Assembly (NCBI GenBank): GCA_017501245.1
Contig: JAFVXI010000018.1
Coordinates: 1 to 64,000, forward strand
From: Clostridia bacterium
GTDB taxonomy: Bacteria > Bacillota > Clostridia > Oscillospirales > CAG-272
DNA length: 64,000 nt
Reading direction: 5' to 3'
Both the position numbers and the translations under genes were made by a program. Position 1 is the first letter of the stretch, and every line of letters begins with the position of its first letter. A model generated the notes under the pieces. That model made no database searches and was not told where the DNA came from. It was given only the letters and a program-made list of their open reading frames with translations. Of this stretch, positions 43,039 to 51,088 are shown one piece after another.

Positions 43039-43740
43039 ATGAAGGGGCTGATGGGTCTATTTTTAAAGTTTATCGGGCTGATACTCGGCATCGAGGAGGT
43101 GGGGAGCTTTCCACCGCCGCTTTGCCGTGAGGAGGAGGATGAGCTTTTCCAAAAAATGAAGGAGGGAGATAAGCGTGCGAGGGAGAGGATCATCGAGCAT
43201 AATCTCAGGCTCGTGCCGCACATCATAAAAAAGTACTATTCATCCTACGAGTCGCCCGACGAGCTGCTGTCGGTCGGGAGCTTCGGGCTGATCAAGGCGG
43301 CCGACAGCTTTAAATCCGGGATGGGAACTAGGTTTGCGACCTATGCGGCGAGGTGCATACAAAACGAGATGCTGATGCTCTTCCGCTCGAGGAAGAAGCT
43401 GCGCTACGAGGTTTCGCTCGGGGATGAGATCGACGTCGATAAGGACGGAAATCCGCTCACCTATATGGACATAATCGCCTCGGAGGAGGACTTTGCGCAG
43501 GACATAGAGATGAAGGGCTATATCGAGCGGCTGAGGGCGGCGATAGACGAGGTGCTTGACGAGAGAGAGCGTGAGATAATCCGCCTGCGCTACGGGCTCT
43601 GCGGCTATCATCCCTTGACACAAAGAGAGGTTGCGGCAAGGCTCGGCATCTCACGCTCTTACGTATCCAGGATAGAAAAAAAGGCGCTCCTCGTCTTAAA
43701 GCGACGCCTCGGAGACTGCGGAGGGCTGTTTGAGGATTAG
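43039..43740 (+). CDS. sigK: Sporulation sigma factor SigK
   Basis: SigK directs late mother-cell transcription in sporulation. The 233-residue protein has a short N-terminal pro-like segment (MKGLMGLFLKFIGLILGIE), region 2 (IIEHNLRLVPHIIKKYY; DELLSVGSFGLIKAADSF) and region 4 (EREIIRLRYGL; LTQREVAARLGISRSYVSRI). The gene is uninterrupted: no skin-type element is inserted. GGGAGG lies nine bases before the ATG. The hydrophobic start is consistent with a membrane-held pro-form that is cleaved, as in Bacillus. Confidence 0.93.
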   Translation: MKGLMGLFLKFIGLILGIEEVGSFPPPLCREEEDELFQKMKEGDKRARERIIEHNLRLVPHIIKKYYSSYESPDELLSVGSFGLIKAADSFKSGMGTRFATYAARCIQNEMLMLFRSRKKLRYEVSLGDEIDVDKDGNPLTYMDIIASEEDFAQDIEMKGYIERLRAAIDEVLDEREREIIRLRYGLCGYHPLTQREVAARLGISRSYVSRIEKKALLVLKRRLGDCGGLFED

Positions 43741-43810
43741 AGTCTGTGGCCTTCGCCACGTCGACGCTATCCTTCTTGGAAGGCTACATAGGAGCTATCT
43801 TCAAGCAAAC

Positions 43811-43866
43811 AAAAAAAGAGTGAGCAGGGCTGAAAACAGCCGAATATTGCTCACTCTTATTTACAT
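43811..43866. terminator. Bidirectional terminator between sigK and the nuclease gene
   Basis: AAGAGTGAGCA ... TGCTCACTCTT with an inner GGCTG/CAGCC pair is flanked by A7 on the left and T-rich DNA on the right. It can stop both convergent transcripts. The 70 bases before it contain further small palindromes (GTGGC/GCCAC, CCTTC/GGAAGG). Confidence 0.75.
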
Positions 43867-43885
43867 TTTATGCGTATTCTTGATT

Positions 43886-45247
43886 TTATGCAGCCAGATC
43901 TCTCTCGGGATGGCAGCTACCGCAGAAGGAATAGGACTTGCCCTTCGACTTAAAATACTCTATGACCTCCTCCAGTGTTACGGTGAAGGAGAGCTTGTTT
44001 TCCTCCTTCATCTGCGTTACGCTCGAGCAGGAATGGACGTGGATCTTGTTGCCGCTCTTGATATTTACGACGTAGGTGATATCGTCCTCCTCATCCGAGG
44101 TGTCGAAGTCGGGGTGGAGCTCGGTCCTGCCGGTTGCATAGTCTATGATGATGCCGGGGTTTACGTTATGGATAAAGACGTTAAAGCATATGCCGTCGCT
44201 CTCGGATGCGGTCAGAGAGCCGCCCTTGTCCTCAATTGAGTACGCCTCGATAGTCACCCCTCGGCAAACCAGCTCGTCGCCGACAAATACGGGGACTACA
44301 CGGTAAAGCACGTGATTGCCCGTTTCCTTAATATAGTCGCGCACCATGGTTTCAAACGCCGTCATACCGAGCTGATTGAAGAATGGCGTGCCCGTGACGA
44401 GGTTGAGCTTGCCAGAGTCGCCCGCCAGCGACCAGGCGATAAGATGCGATCTGTTCCAGATATTGCCGCCCGTGACGACGTTGCCGCTATAAGCCGCCTG
44501 AACCCAGCCCGTTGGCTCGTAGGTGGGATTCTTTCTGTCTGTCGTCGGGAGAGTCTCTCTGCCGAGGTAGCCCACCGCAAGCCCTGCCCTGCCGAGGCTG
44601 TCAAGCTCGGAATAGTAGGCGTAAGCCTCAGCGACAATATCCTTGGCTGTGAAATTCGGCTTATTGCCGTTAAGAACCGTAAAGACGTCACCGACAAACT
44701 CGGGGATTTCATCAAGAGGCTTATAGCTCTCGATCGCCTCGGTAGTCTTATCCTCCTCGACCTCCGGCTGACCCGGGGTGGGATCGGGGTCAATGGGATC
44801 TTCGGTAGGCGTGTCGGTGCCCGAGCCCGTGCCGCCCTCGCCTGGCTGATCGGGAGTAGGGTCACTTCCCTCGCCGGGCTTCTCGGGCTCCTTGCCGTCG
44901 CCCTCCGTGGGCTTTTCGGGGTCGGTGGAATCGCCGGGCTTTTCGGGGTCATTATTGTCGCCGCCAATGTCGGGCTGCTCGGGTGTGGGCTTCTCACCGT
45001 CGTCGGGCTGGACCTTATCTCCTTCGCCTCCGTCGGGCTTAACCGTGTCGCCGTCGCCGTCATCGTCGCCGGGTGTCTCGTCGGGATATGCGTCGCCCTT
45101 ATAGTCGTGATCACCGAAGATCACGTCAAATATCGAGCCGATATCTCCCGTAAGACCGCCAAGGTCACCGTTCGCACAGGATGCAAGCGAGAGCGTGAGC
45201 GATATTATCAGAAGTATCAGAAGAGGTAAGCGTAGCTTTTTCATCAT
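43886..45247 (-). CDS. Secreted DNA/RNA non-specific endonuclease (EndA-like lipoprotein)
   Basis: A 453-residue surface nuclease. The signal sequence ends in LASC with C24 as lipid anchor. Residues about 50-170 are a Pro/Glu/Asp/Gly-rich linker with repeated EKPG-type units. The nuclease core contains WNRSHLIAW (264-272, H268 catalytic), LNLVTGT and NQLGM, as in the DNA-entry nucleases of streptococci. The end carries HVHSCSSV ... FCGSCHP, a small Cys/His module often fused to such enzymes. The likely role is degradation of external DNA for nutrition, or DNA uptake. GAGG precedes the ATG. Confidence 0.85.
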   Translation of the reverse strand: MMKKLRLPLLILLIISLTLSLASCANGDLGGLTGDIGSIFDVIFGDHDYKGDAYPDETPGDDDGDGDTVKPDGGEGDKVQPDDGEKPTPEQPDIGGDNNDPEKPGDSTDPEKPTEGDGKEPEKPGEGSDPTPDQPGEGGTGSGTDTPTEDPIDPDPTPGQPEVEEDKTTEAIESYKPLDEIPEFVGDVFTVLNGNKPNFTAKDIVAEAYAYYSELDSLGRAGLAVGYLGRETLPTTDRKNPTYEPTGWVQAAYSGNVVTGGNIWNRSHLIAWSLAGDSGKLNLVTGTPFFNQLGMTAFETMVRDYIKETGNHVLYRVVPVFVGDELVCRGVTIEAYSIEDKGGSLTASESDGICFNVFIHNVNPGIIIDYATGRTELHPDFDTSDEEDDITYVVNIKSGNKIHVHSCSSVTQMKEENKLSFTVTLEEVIEYFKSKGKSYSFCGSCHPERDLAA

Positions 45248-45275
45248 TTTGACCTCGTTTTGTTTGTTTTAACAT

Positions 45276-45304
45276 ATTATAGCACATAAATATGAACAAA
45301 GCAA
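45276..45304 (-). promoter_or_regulatory. SigA promoter of the nuclease gene
   Basis: On the minus strand TTGCTT (45299-45304) and TATAAT (45276-45281) are 17 bases apart. Confidence 0.6.
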
Positions 45305-45415
45305 GACCTCGCATCCATCGGGATAACTTTCATAATAGGCGAATAAATTCCCGCCCGAATGAAAAACTATATCTGAGGCGGCTTGCGCCTTAAGAAAAAT
45401 GATAGGATGTTTAAT

Positions 45416-45640
45416 ATGGTTATGACTGTTGTAAACAAGGTGGCGCTTGTCATAGCGATCATCGGTGCGCTCAACTGGGGCAGCATCGGCTTATTCGGCT
45501 TTGATCTTGTCGCCTGGATCAGCGGCGGAGCGGCGTCTATTATGGCGAGGATCATCTACACGCTCGTCGGGCTTGCGGGCATCTGGTGTATAGCGCTTCT
45601 TTTCGACAAGGACGAGAGCATGGTCGGCCACAAAGCTTGA
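45416..45640 (+). CDS. DUF378 membrane protein
   Basis: A 74-residue protein with two membrane helices: KVALVIAIIGALNWGSIGLF, then IIYTLVGLAGIWCIALLF. The pattern GALNWGxxGxFxFDLV is the DUF378 signature. Function unknown. Upstream in-frame starts exist (TTG 45383, ATG 45407), but TAGGA fits best with the ATG at 45416. Confidence 0.8.
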   Translation: MVMTVVNKVALVIAIIGALNWGSIGLFGFDLVAWISGGAASIMARIIYTLVGLAGIWCIALLFDKDESMVGHKA

Positions 45641-45651
45641 CCTCCGCCCTC

Positions 45652-45685
45652 GGGGCTATCCGTGTGGTAGCCCTTTTTCTTTTTG
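45652..45685 (+). terminator. Terminator of the DUF378 gene
   Basis: GGGCTA / TAGCCC with a 9-base loop is followed by TTTTTCTTTTT. Confidence 0.8.
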
Positions 45686-45866
45686 GGGGCTGTAATGCCT
45701 CAGCTCCTCGTCGGTCGGCGAGCTTTTCTGCTTTTTTAGTATACTGTACCGCATCGGGTCCTTCGGCATAAAATGGTTATAGGTATAGTTTTAAAAAACG
45801 GCTGATTAAAGAGCCGATAAACGGTAAAAATATGCATAGGAAGCACAACTTGAAAGGAATAAAAAA

Positions 45867-46208
45867 ATGAACATAAAGCGTGGCGACATCTACTACGCCG
45901 ACCTCTCCCCCGTCGTGGGCAGCGAGCAGGGCGGCTTACGTCCCGTACTTATAATCCAGAATGACGTCGGCAACAAATACAGCCCCACGGTCATAGCGGC
46001 GGCGATAACCTCCAAGCTCGGCAAGGCGAAGCTGCCGACGCATATAGACATCCCGGGCATCGAGGTCGGGCTATGCAAGGACAGCGTCATACTGCTCGAG
46101 CAGGTGAGAACGATAGATAAGCAGAGGCTCAAGGAGAAGATGGGGCATCTTGACGAGGAGACGATGCGGGGGGTGAACACCGCCATATCAGTCTCCTTCG
46201 GATTATAG
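45867..46208 (+). CDS. ndoA: MazF/NdoA-type endoribonuclease toxin
   Basis: A 113-residue sequence-specific mRNA interferase of the MazF/PemK family. [19 protein letters not shown] (5-23) with [10 protein letters not shown] is the active-site strand pair, and [20 protein letters not shown] and MREDVNTA-like segments (here [14 protein letters not shown]) complete the fold. It is closest to Bacillus NdoA. AAAGGAA precedes the ATG. No antitoxin gene is visible: the 226 bases upstream contain only a terminator and AT-rich DNA, and repeats follow downstream. Confidence 0.92.
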   Translation: MNIKRGDIYYADLSPVVGSEQGGLRPVLIIQNDVGNKYSPTVIAAAITSKLGKAKLPTHIDIPGIEVGLCKDSVILLEQVRTIDKQRLKEKMGHLDEETMRGVNTAISVSFGL

Positions 46209-46212
46209 GGAG

Positions 46213-46610
46213 GTTTGGGTGTAACCGTAAATAAACGGATGTAACCATAAATACGCCTGATCCCCCTGTACGTTCCTTTTTCATATCGGTAAAAGCCAAA
46301 GGCTTTTATTTATTTACTATCGCCGCTCCCACCCCTCGACGTACACTTGTACGCCTCACGGGGTGCGATCAACGATTTCCCCTCCAAACCTCCCCCTGCT
46401 CCCTGCGGCTACCGAGCTCTGATCTACCCCGACATAATGCGATGGGTTTGGGTGTAACCGTAAATAAACGGATGTAACCATTAATACGCCCGATCTCTCT
46501 GTCCGTTTCTTTTTTTGTATCGGTTAAAGCCTAAGGCTTTTATTAAGTAACCGTAAATAAACGGATGTAACCATTAATACGCCCGATCCTCTGTCCGTTT
46601 CTTTTTTCCC
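46213..46610. repeat. Three copies of an approximately 70-bp repeat
   Basis: The string gtaaccgtaaataaacggat begins copies near 46220, 46454 and 46551, each continuing to an atacgcc(c/t)gat block and a tccgtttctttttt end. AAACGGA and TCCGTTT inside one copy are complementary and followed by T, so each copy can act as a terminator. Copies 1 and 2 are also followed by a second hairpin (aaagcc/ggcttt). No gene is seen between 46209 and 46707. Confidence 0.75.
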
Positions 46611-46707
46611 CCGCAGGATATTCTCGGGACCCAAATCATAAAACTCTCCGTTTGCGCATAGGCTTTAGCATAGATCAAAAAACTATGCAAAGGACGGTTT
46701 ATCGAGG

Positions 46708-47640
46708 ATGAATAAATACAGACCCGAGGGGATGCTGCTCGCCACACGCTCAAACTATGAATACACGCGTGACAGAGCGGGGCTCGAGGCGGCTATGGTG
46801 CGTGGAGCTATCCTTGAGGGGGTTGCCACGATGTGCGACCACAGGCTCGACCTTGAGGTTGAGCTTGGTGGGGGAATTCTCGGCATTATACCGAGGGATG
46901 AGGTGCTTATGCCGAGGGATGGCGAGGAGGTTAAGGACATCGCAATTCTCACACGGGTCGGCAAGCCCGTTTCGTTTAAGGTGATGGGCTTTGACCTCTG
47001 CAGGGGGCGGCATGTCGCCATTCTGTCAAGGAGAGCGGCGCAAAAGGAATGCCTCGAAAACTATATAAGCACGCTCGCACCGGGCGACATAATTCCCACT
47101 AAGATAACGCACCTTGAGAGCTTCGGCGCCTTCGTCGACATCGGATGCGGCATAAGCTCGCTGCTCTCGATCGACACTATCTCGGTTTCAAGAATTGCGC
47201 ACCCATCGGCGAGGCTTTCGGTCGGCGATATGATACACACCGTCGTCAAGATGATCGACGCACGGGGGCGCATCTACGTTTCGGAGCGGGAGCTGCTCGG
47301 CTCGTGGGAGGAAAACGCCGAGCTTTTCTCCGAGGGGCAGACCGTAAGGGGCATAATCCGAAGCGTGGAGAGCTACGGCGTTTTCGTTGAGCTGATGCCT
47401 AATCTCGCAGGCCTCGCCGAATACCGTGCGGATGCGAGGGTCGGAATGAGCGCCGCCGTCTACATAAAATCCATCATCCCCGAAAAGATGAAGATAAAGC
47501 TGATAATCATAGATATGCAAGAGGCGCCATGCGAGCCGACCAAGCTCGAATACTTCATCGACACCGAGCGTGTGCGCCACATCGACAGCTGGCTCTACTC
47601 GCCTAAGAGCTCGAGCAAGGTTATCGAAAGCGTGTTCTGA
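46708..47640 (+). CDS. S1 RNA-binding domain protein
   Basis: A 310-residue protein with three S1/OB-type modules: about 30-110, 122-195 (GDIIPTKITHLESFGAFVDIG) and 205-275 (GQTVRGIIRSVESYGVFVEL). It resembles short S1-like proteins of Clostridia annotated as ribosomal protein S1 homologues. The first module is degenerate. It probably binds RNA in translation, but whether it is the main S1 cannot be told. AAGGACGG lies ten bases before the ATG. It is flanked by repeat-rich DNA on both sides. Confidence 0.75.
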   Translation: MNKYRPEGMLLATRSNYEYTRDRAGLEAAMVRGAILEGVATMCDHRLDLEVELGGGILGIIPRDEVLMPRDGEEVKDIAILTRVGKPVSFKVMGFDLCRGRHVAILSRRAAQKECLENYISTLAPGDIIPTKITHLESFGAFVDIGCGISSLLSIDTISVSRIAHPSARLSVGDMIHTVVKMIDARGRIYVSERELLGSWEENAELFSEGQTVRGIIRSVESYGVFVELMPNLAGLAEYRADARVGMSAAVYIKSIIPEKMKIKLIIIDMQEAPCEPTKLEYFIDTERVRHIDSWLYSPKSSSKVIESVF

Positions 47641-47654
47641 TACCTGTCAGGGGG

Positions 47655-47935
47655 GGCGTGAGCGATCACGCAGCTATGGTTGACTCCGGCGTGAGAGATC
47701 ACACAGTCACATCCGTCTACGCCCCCCAAAAAAGCTCGTCTATGCTCGCTTCGGGGATCCTTGGGACGGGAGCTGTCAAGAGAGCTGACTGAGGGATCGT
47801 TTTTAAATCTACCACTTTTACAAGCCCTCCGCCACGGCAAGACGCGAACCCCCAAAGCTCGTAACCTCGCTTCGGGGAACCCCGTCGCCGTGCCACCTCC
47901 CACAGCACAAGGGAGGCTTGGTTTTATACCCCGTT
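47655..47935. repeat. Composite dispersed repeat
   Basis: Contains gggagctgtc ... gactgagggatcgtttttaa and a later cctccc/gggagg pair. This is a combination I remember as a widely dispersed hairpin element of gut Clostridia. It also contains two internal copies of aaagctcgt ... ctcgcttcgggga (about 47730 and 47857) and a GCGTGAG-GATCAC duplication (47659 and 47692). No gene is supported between 47641 and 48061. Confidence 0.5.
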
Positions 47936-48000
47936 TGGCGCACGTTTTTTCACTCCTTAATGGCGGTGCTTTCGCATAAGAGAGAATTTCGGCGTGAGTA

Positions 48001-48029
48001 TTGTTTTTCGCCGTGAGAGATGCTATAAT
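48001..48029 (+). promoter_or_regulatory. SigA promoter of ung
   Basis: TTGTTT (48001-48006) and TATAAT (48024-48029) are 17 bases apart, 32 bases before the start codon. Confidence 0.65.
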
Positions 48030-48061
48030 AGAGCTAACGAAAATGCACTCATGGAGGCTCT

Positions 48062-48733
48062 ATGGTCAGACTTGGAAACGACTGGGATGAGATCGTCGGC
48101 GAGGAATTCCAAAAGGATTATTATCTTTCGCTGCGTGAGTTTTTAAAGAAGGAATACTTCGGCGGCGTGGTTTATCCTCCTATGGAGGATATTTTCAACG
48201 CTTTGAAATACACGCCCTACGCCGAGGCGAGGGTGGTCATCCTCGGTCAGGACCCCTATCACGGCGAGGGGCAGGCTCACGGGCTATGCTTCTCGGTCAG
48301 GGCGGGAGTGCCTAAGCCGCCGTCGTTAAAGAATATTTTCAAGGAGCTTGCCGACGAATACGGCATGCCCGAGCCGCCTACGGGCGAGCTTGTCGGCTGG
48401 GCTAGGCAGGGCGTTTTGCTCCTCAATACGACGCTGACCGTGCGTGCAGGCTCGCCGATGAGCCACAAGGGCAGAGGCTGGGAGGAGCTGACCGACAGCA
48501 TCATCAGACGGATGAACGATAAGGAGCGCCCCGTCGTTTTCCTGCTCTGGGGAGGACACGCCAGGTCGAAAAAGGCGCTGATAACCAACCCTCGCCATCT
48601 CGTTTTGGAGTGCGCGCACCCGAGCCCGCTGTCGGCTTACGCAGGCTTTTTCGGCTGCGGCCATTTCAAGCGTGCAAACGACTTTCTCCGCTCGCACGGC
48701 GAAGCCGAGATAGACTGGACGAGGACGGTGTGA
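48062..48733 (+). CDS. ung: Uracil-DNA glycosylase
   Basis: Ung removes uracil from DNA in base-excision repair. The 223-residue protein carries the catalytic GQDPYH (62-67, with D64), GVLLLNTTLTVR and the HPSPLSA loop (about 187-193). TGGAGG is close before the ATG. It is monocistronic, with promoter and terminator visible. Confidence 0.97.
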   Translation: MVRLGNDWDEIVGEEFQKDYYLSLREFLKKEYFGGVVYPPMEDIFNALKYTPYAEARVVILGQDPYHGEGQAHGLCFSVRAGVPKPPSLKNIFKELADEYGMPEPPTGELVGWARQGVLLLNTTLTVRAGSPMSHKGRGWEELTDSIIRRMNDKERPVVFLLWGGHARSKKALITNPRHLVLECAHPSPLSAYAGFFGCGHFKRANDFLRSHGEAEIDWTRTV

Positions 48734-48740
48734 ATAAAGA

Positions 48741-48830
48741 AAAGGACGAAGAATGTCGATTTCTTCGCCCTTTTTTGCTTTGATATGATATAGTTTTTAT
48801 GAATTTTTTAGCCCTGAGGGGGCTTTTTTG
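48741..48830 (+). terminator. Terminator(s) of ung
   Basis: GGACGAAGAA / TTCTTCGCCC plus T6 (48743-48776) is followed by a second, smaller hairpin AGCCC/GGGGCT plus T6 (48810-48830). Confidence 0.75.
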
Positions 48831-48879
48831 TTTTATAGAACATCGGCTTTATGGGATAGCCCGAGGTGGGAATTGAGGC

Positions 48880-49773
48880 TCAGGCAAAAACGCCAGAAAG
48901 GCGAAGCACGAAATAGAGGATGACGAGTGCGCCGAGCGCAATTCGGTAGATGCCGAAGGCGGCGAAGCTGTGCCGCTTGACGAAGCTCATCAGGAAGCGG
49001 ATGACGAGGACGGACACGAGGAAGCCGACGAGCATTCCGACGAGGAGATAGACGAGATAGGGCAAAAGCGAGCCCTCGGGGATATACTTGGTCGGATCAT
49101 CCGCCGTGAGATACTCATAGCCGAACTTGAGGACCTTAAGTCCGGATGCGCCGAGCATAACGGGTATAGCCATAAAGAAGGAGAACTCGGATGCCGCCGT
49201 TCTCGACACACCGGTGAGCATTCCGCCGAGGATAGTCGAGCCAGATCGAGAGGTGCCGGGGATGAGGGCAAGCATCTGATAGGCGCCGATGACGAGGCAA
49301 TCACGGAAGGAGAGGTCGTAGACGCTGTCGATGCGGGGCTCCTTATCCTTATTGTGGCGCTCGATGATGATAAAGAGGACGCCGTAGACGATGAGGGCGA
49401 CGGCGACGATAACGAATGCGTAATCCCAGGATAAGAGCAAGCCGTCGATCAGATCGTCAAGCAAAACGCCGAGCACGGCGCAGGGCAGGACACCGACGAT
49501 GACCTTGAGCCAAAGTAAACCGATGGCAGAGTTTTCTTCCTTTGTTTTTTTCCTTCCGGGAACCAGCTTATCCCAGAAGAGGATCGGAACGGCGACGATG
49601 GCGCCGAGCTGGATGACGACGAGGAAAAGCTCCTTAAACTCCTTCGTAAAATCAAGCGAGATAAACTCGTCAAGCAGGATCATATGACCCGTCGAGGAGA
49701 TGGGCAACCACTCGGTTATTCCCTCTATAATACCAAACAAGACCGACTTGAGAAGCTCAAATATATCGATCAT
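48880..49773 (-). CDS. uppP: Undecaprenyl-diphosphatase UppP (BacA)
   Basis: UppP recycles the lipid carrier for peptidoglycan synthesis and confers bacitracin resistance. The 297-residue membrane protein has EGITEWLPISSTGH (17-30) and PGTSRSGST (about 171-179), the two catalytic motifs, and about eight membrane helices. GGAGG precedes the ATG. Confidence 0.95.
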   Translation of the reverse strand: MIDIFELLKSVLFGIIEGITEWLPISSTGHMILLDEFISLDFTKEFKELFLVVIQLGAIVAVPILFWDKLVPGRKKTKEENSAIGLLWLKVIVGVLPCAVLGVLLDDLIDGLLLSWDYAFVIVAVALIVYGVLFIIIERHNKDKEPRIDSVYDLSFRDCLVIGAYQMLALIPGTSRSGSTILGGMLTGVSRTAASEFSFFMAIPVMLGASGLKVLKFGYEYLTADDPTKYIPEGSLLPYLVYLLVGMLVGFLVSVLVIRFLMSFVKRHSFAAFGIYRIALGALVILYFVLRLSGVFA

Positions 49774-49787
49774 AAAGCCTCCGAAAT

Positions 49788-49807
49788 GTTAATTATTATT
49801 TGCAAAT
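49788..49807 (+). repeat. Recurring AT-rich intergenic motif, copy 3
   Basis: It reads gttaattattatttgcaaat, in the 40 bases between the U32 peptidase stop and the uppP start. Confidence 0.35.
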
Positions 49808-49813
49808 TCGAGG

Positions 49814-51043
49814 TTATAGCGCCCTGATGATATCTCCGGGCTTCATCCTACACTCGGTGTGCATATAGAAGATCATATAAGGATGCCTTGATGCGTCGAT
49901 GGGCTCGAGGCTCTCGTCAAGGAGGGCGTCGTAGGCTATCTCGGCTCCGCACTCGCCGGGGGTGAGTCGCTCTACCCTGTCGCCGAGGGTCATCTTGTTT
50001 CGCTGCTCTAGCTTAGCGAGACCTCTGCCCTCGTCGTAGGAGAGGCAGACGGCGAGATACGCCTTATCCTTGATGTAGCCGTTGTTGGGTGCGAGGTTTG
50101 CATCCGTGTGAGAATCCGAGAAGTAGTAGCCCGTGGCATACTCCCTATGGCTGACGGAGAGAAGCTCGCGGAGCCAATCGGGGTTATAGGCATAGGAGCC
50201 CGAGAAATAGCTGTCGAGTGCCATACGGTAGGTGTTTGTGACGACGGCGGTGTAGTAGGCAGACTTCATTCTGCCCTCTATTTTAAAGGAGGAAATGCCA
50301 GCCTCGACGAGCTCGGGGATATGCTCTATCGTGCAGGTGTCACGGCTCGCCATAATAAAGGTCTCGCCGTTTATCTCCTCGATGGGCATGCTTCTGTCGG
50401 GGCGCTTTTCCTCGGTGATCTCATAGCCTCTTATGGTATAGTTCCATCTGCAGGGCTGAGCGCACATACCCATATTTGCATCCCTGCCGACGATATGCCC
50501 CGAAAGCAGGCATCTGCCGCTATAAGAGATGCACATCGAGCCGTGGATAAAGCACTCAAGCTCGATCTCGGGGGGGACATTCTGCCTGATCTCCCTGATC
50601 TCGTCGAGCGTCAACTCCCTCGCTAACACGACACGGGTGGCACCTAAGGCACACCAGGAGCGCACGGCGAGAGAGCTGACGGCGTTTGCCTGCGTCGAGA
50701 TATGGATATCGACGTCGGGCAGTAGCTCGTGGACGAGAGAAAGCACGCCGATGTCGGCGACGATGAGCGCATCGAGCTTTATCGGGCGGAGCTGCTCTAT
50801 ATATTCTTTGAGGAGGGGAAGGTCCTTTTCCCTCGGCATGGTGTTGAGCGTGAGGTAGACCTTGACGCCTCGCTCGTGGGCGTATTCGACAGCCTCTATA
50901 AGCTCGGGGATGTCAAAGTTATCTGCTGCGGCACGCATACCGAAAAGCTTGCCAGCGAGGTAGACGGCGTCGGCTCCGTATAGGATAGCCGCCTTCATTT
51001 TTTCCATATTTCCTGCGGGGGAAAGTAGCTCGGGTCTTTTCAT
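49814..51043 (-). CDS. Peptidase U32 family protein
   Basis: A 409-residue U32-family protein with ELLSPAGNMEKMKAAILYGADAV at the start and the signature ECFIHGSMCISYSGRCLLS (about 163-181), followed by cysteines CAQPC. Members include collagen-degrading proteases and, more often, RNA or ubiquinone hydroxylation proteins that hold an iron-sulfur cluster, so a tRNA/rRNA modification role is as likely as proteolysis. In many Clostridia U32 genes follow an O-methyltransferase gene; here an FkbM-type methyltransferase gene is 45 bases upstream. Confidence 0.85.
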   Translation of the reverse strand: MKRPELLSPAGNMEKMKAAILYGADAVYLAGKLFGMRAAADNFDIPELIEAVEYAHERGVKVYLTLNTMPREKDLPLLKEYIEQLRPIKLDALIVADIGVLSLVHELLPDVDIHISTQANAVSSLAVRSWCALGATRVVLARELTLDEIREIRQNVPPEIELECFIHGSMCISYSGRCLLSGHIVGRDANMGMCAQPCRWNYTIRGYEITEEKRPDRSMPIEEINGETFIMASRDTCTIEHIPELVEAGISSFKIEGRMKSAYYTAVVTNTYRMALDSYFSGSYAYNPDWLRELLSVSHREYATGYYFSDSHTDANLAPNNGYIKDKAYLAVCLSYDEGRGLAKLEQRNKMTLGDRVERLTPGECGAEIAYDALLDESLEPIDASRHPYMIFYMHTECRMKPGDIIRAL

Positions 51044-51088
51044 TATCTTATTTACTGATCCTTCGTTTTATTCTTATGTCGGGTCGAA

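Noticed and set aside
43039..43740. Interrupted sigK (skin-type element)
   Set aside because: The sigK frame is complete from start to stop with regions 2 and 4 in register; no recombinase or split is visible.
47655..47720. Terminator of the S1-domain gene formed by GGGGGGCGT / ACGCCCCCC
   Set aside because: The stem encloses about 50 bases and is followed by A rather than T on the plus strand, so it does not fit an intrinsic terminator in the needed direction.
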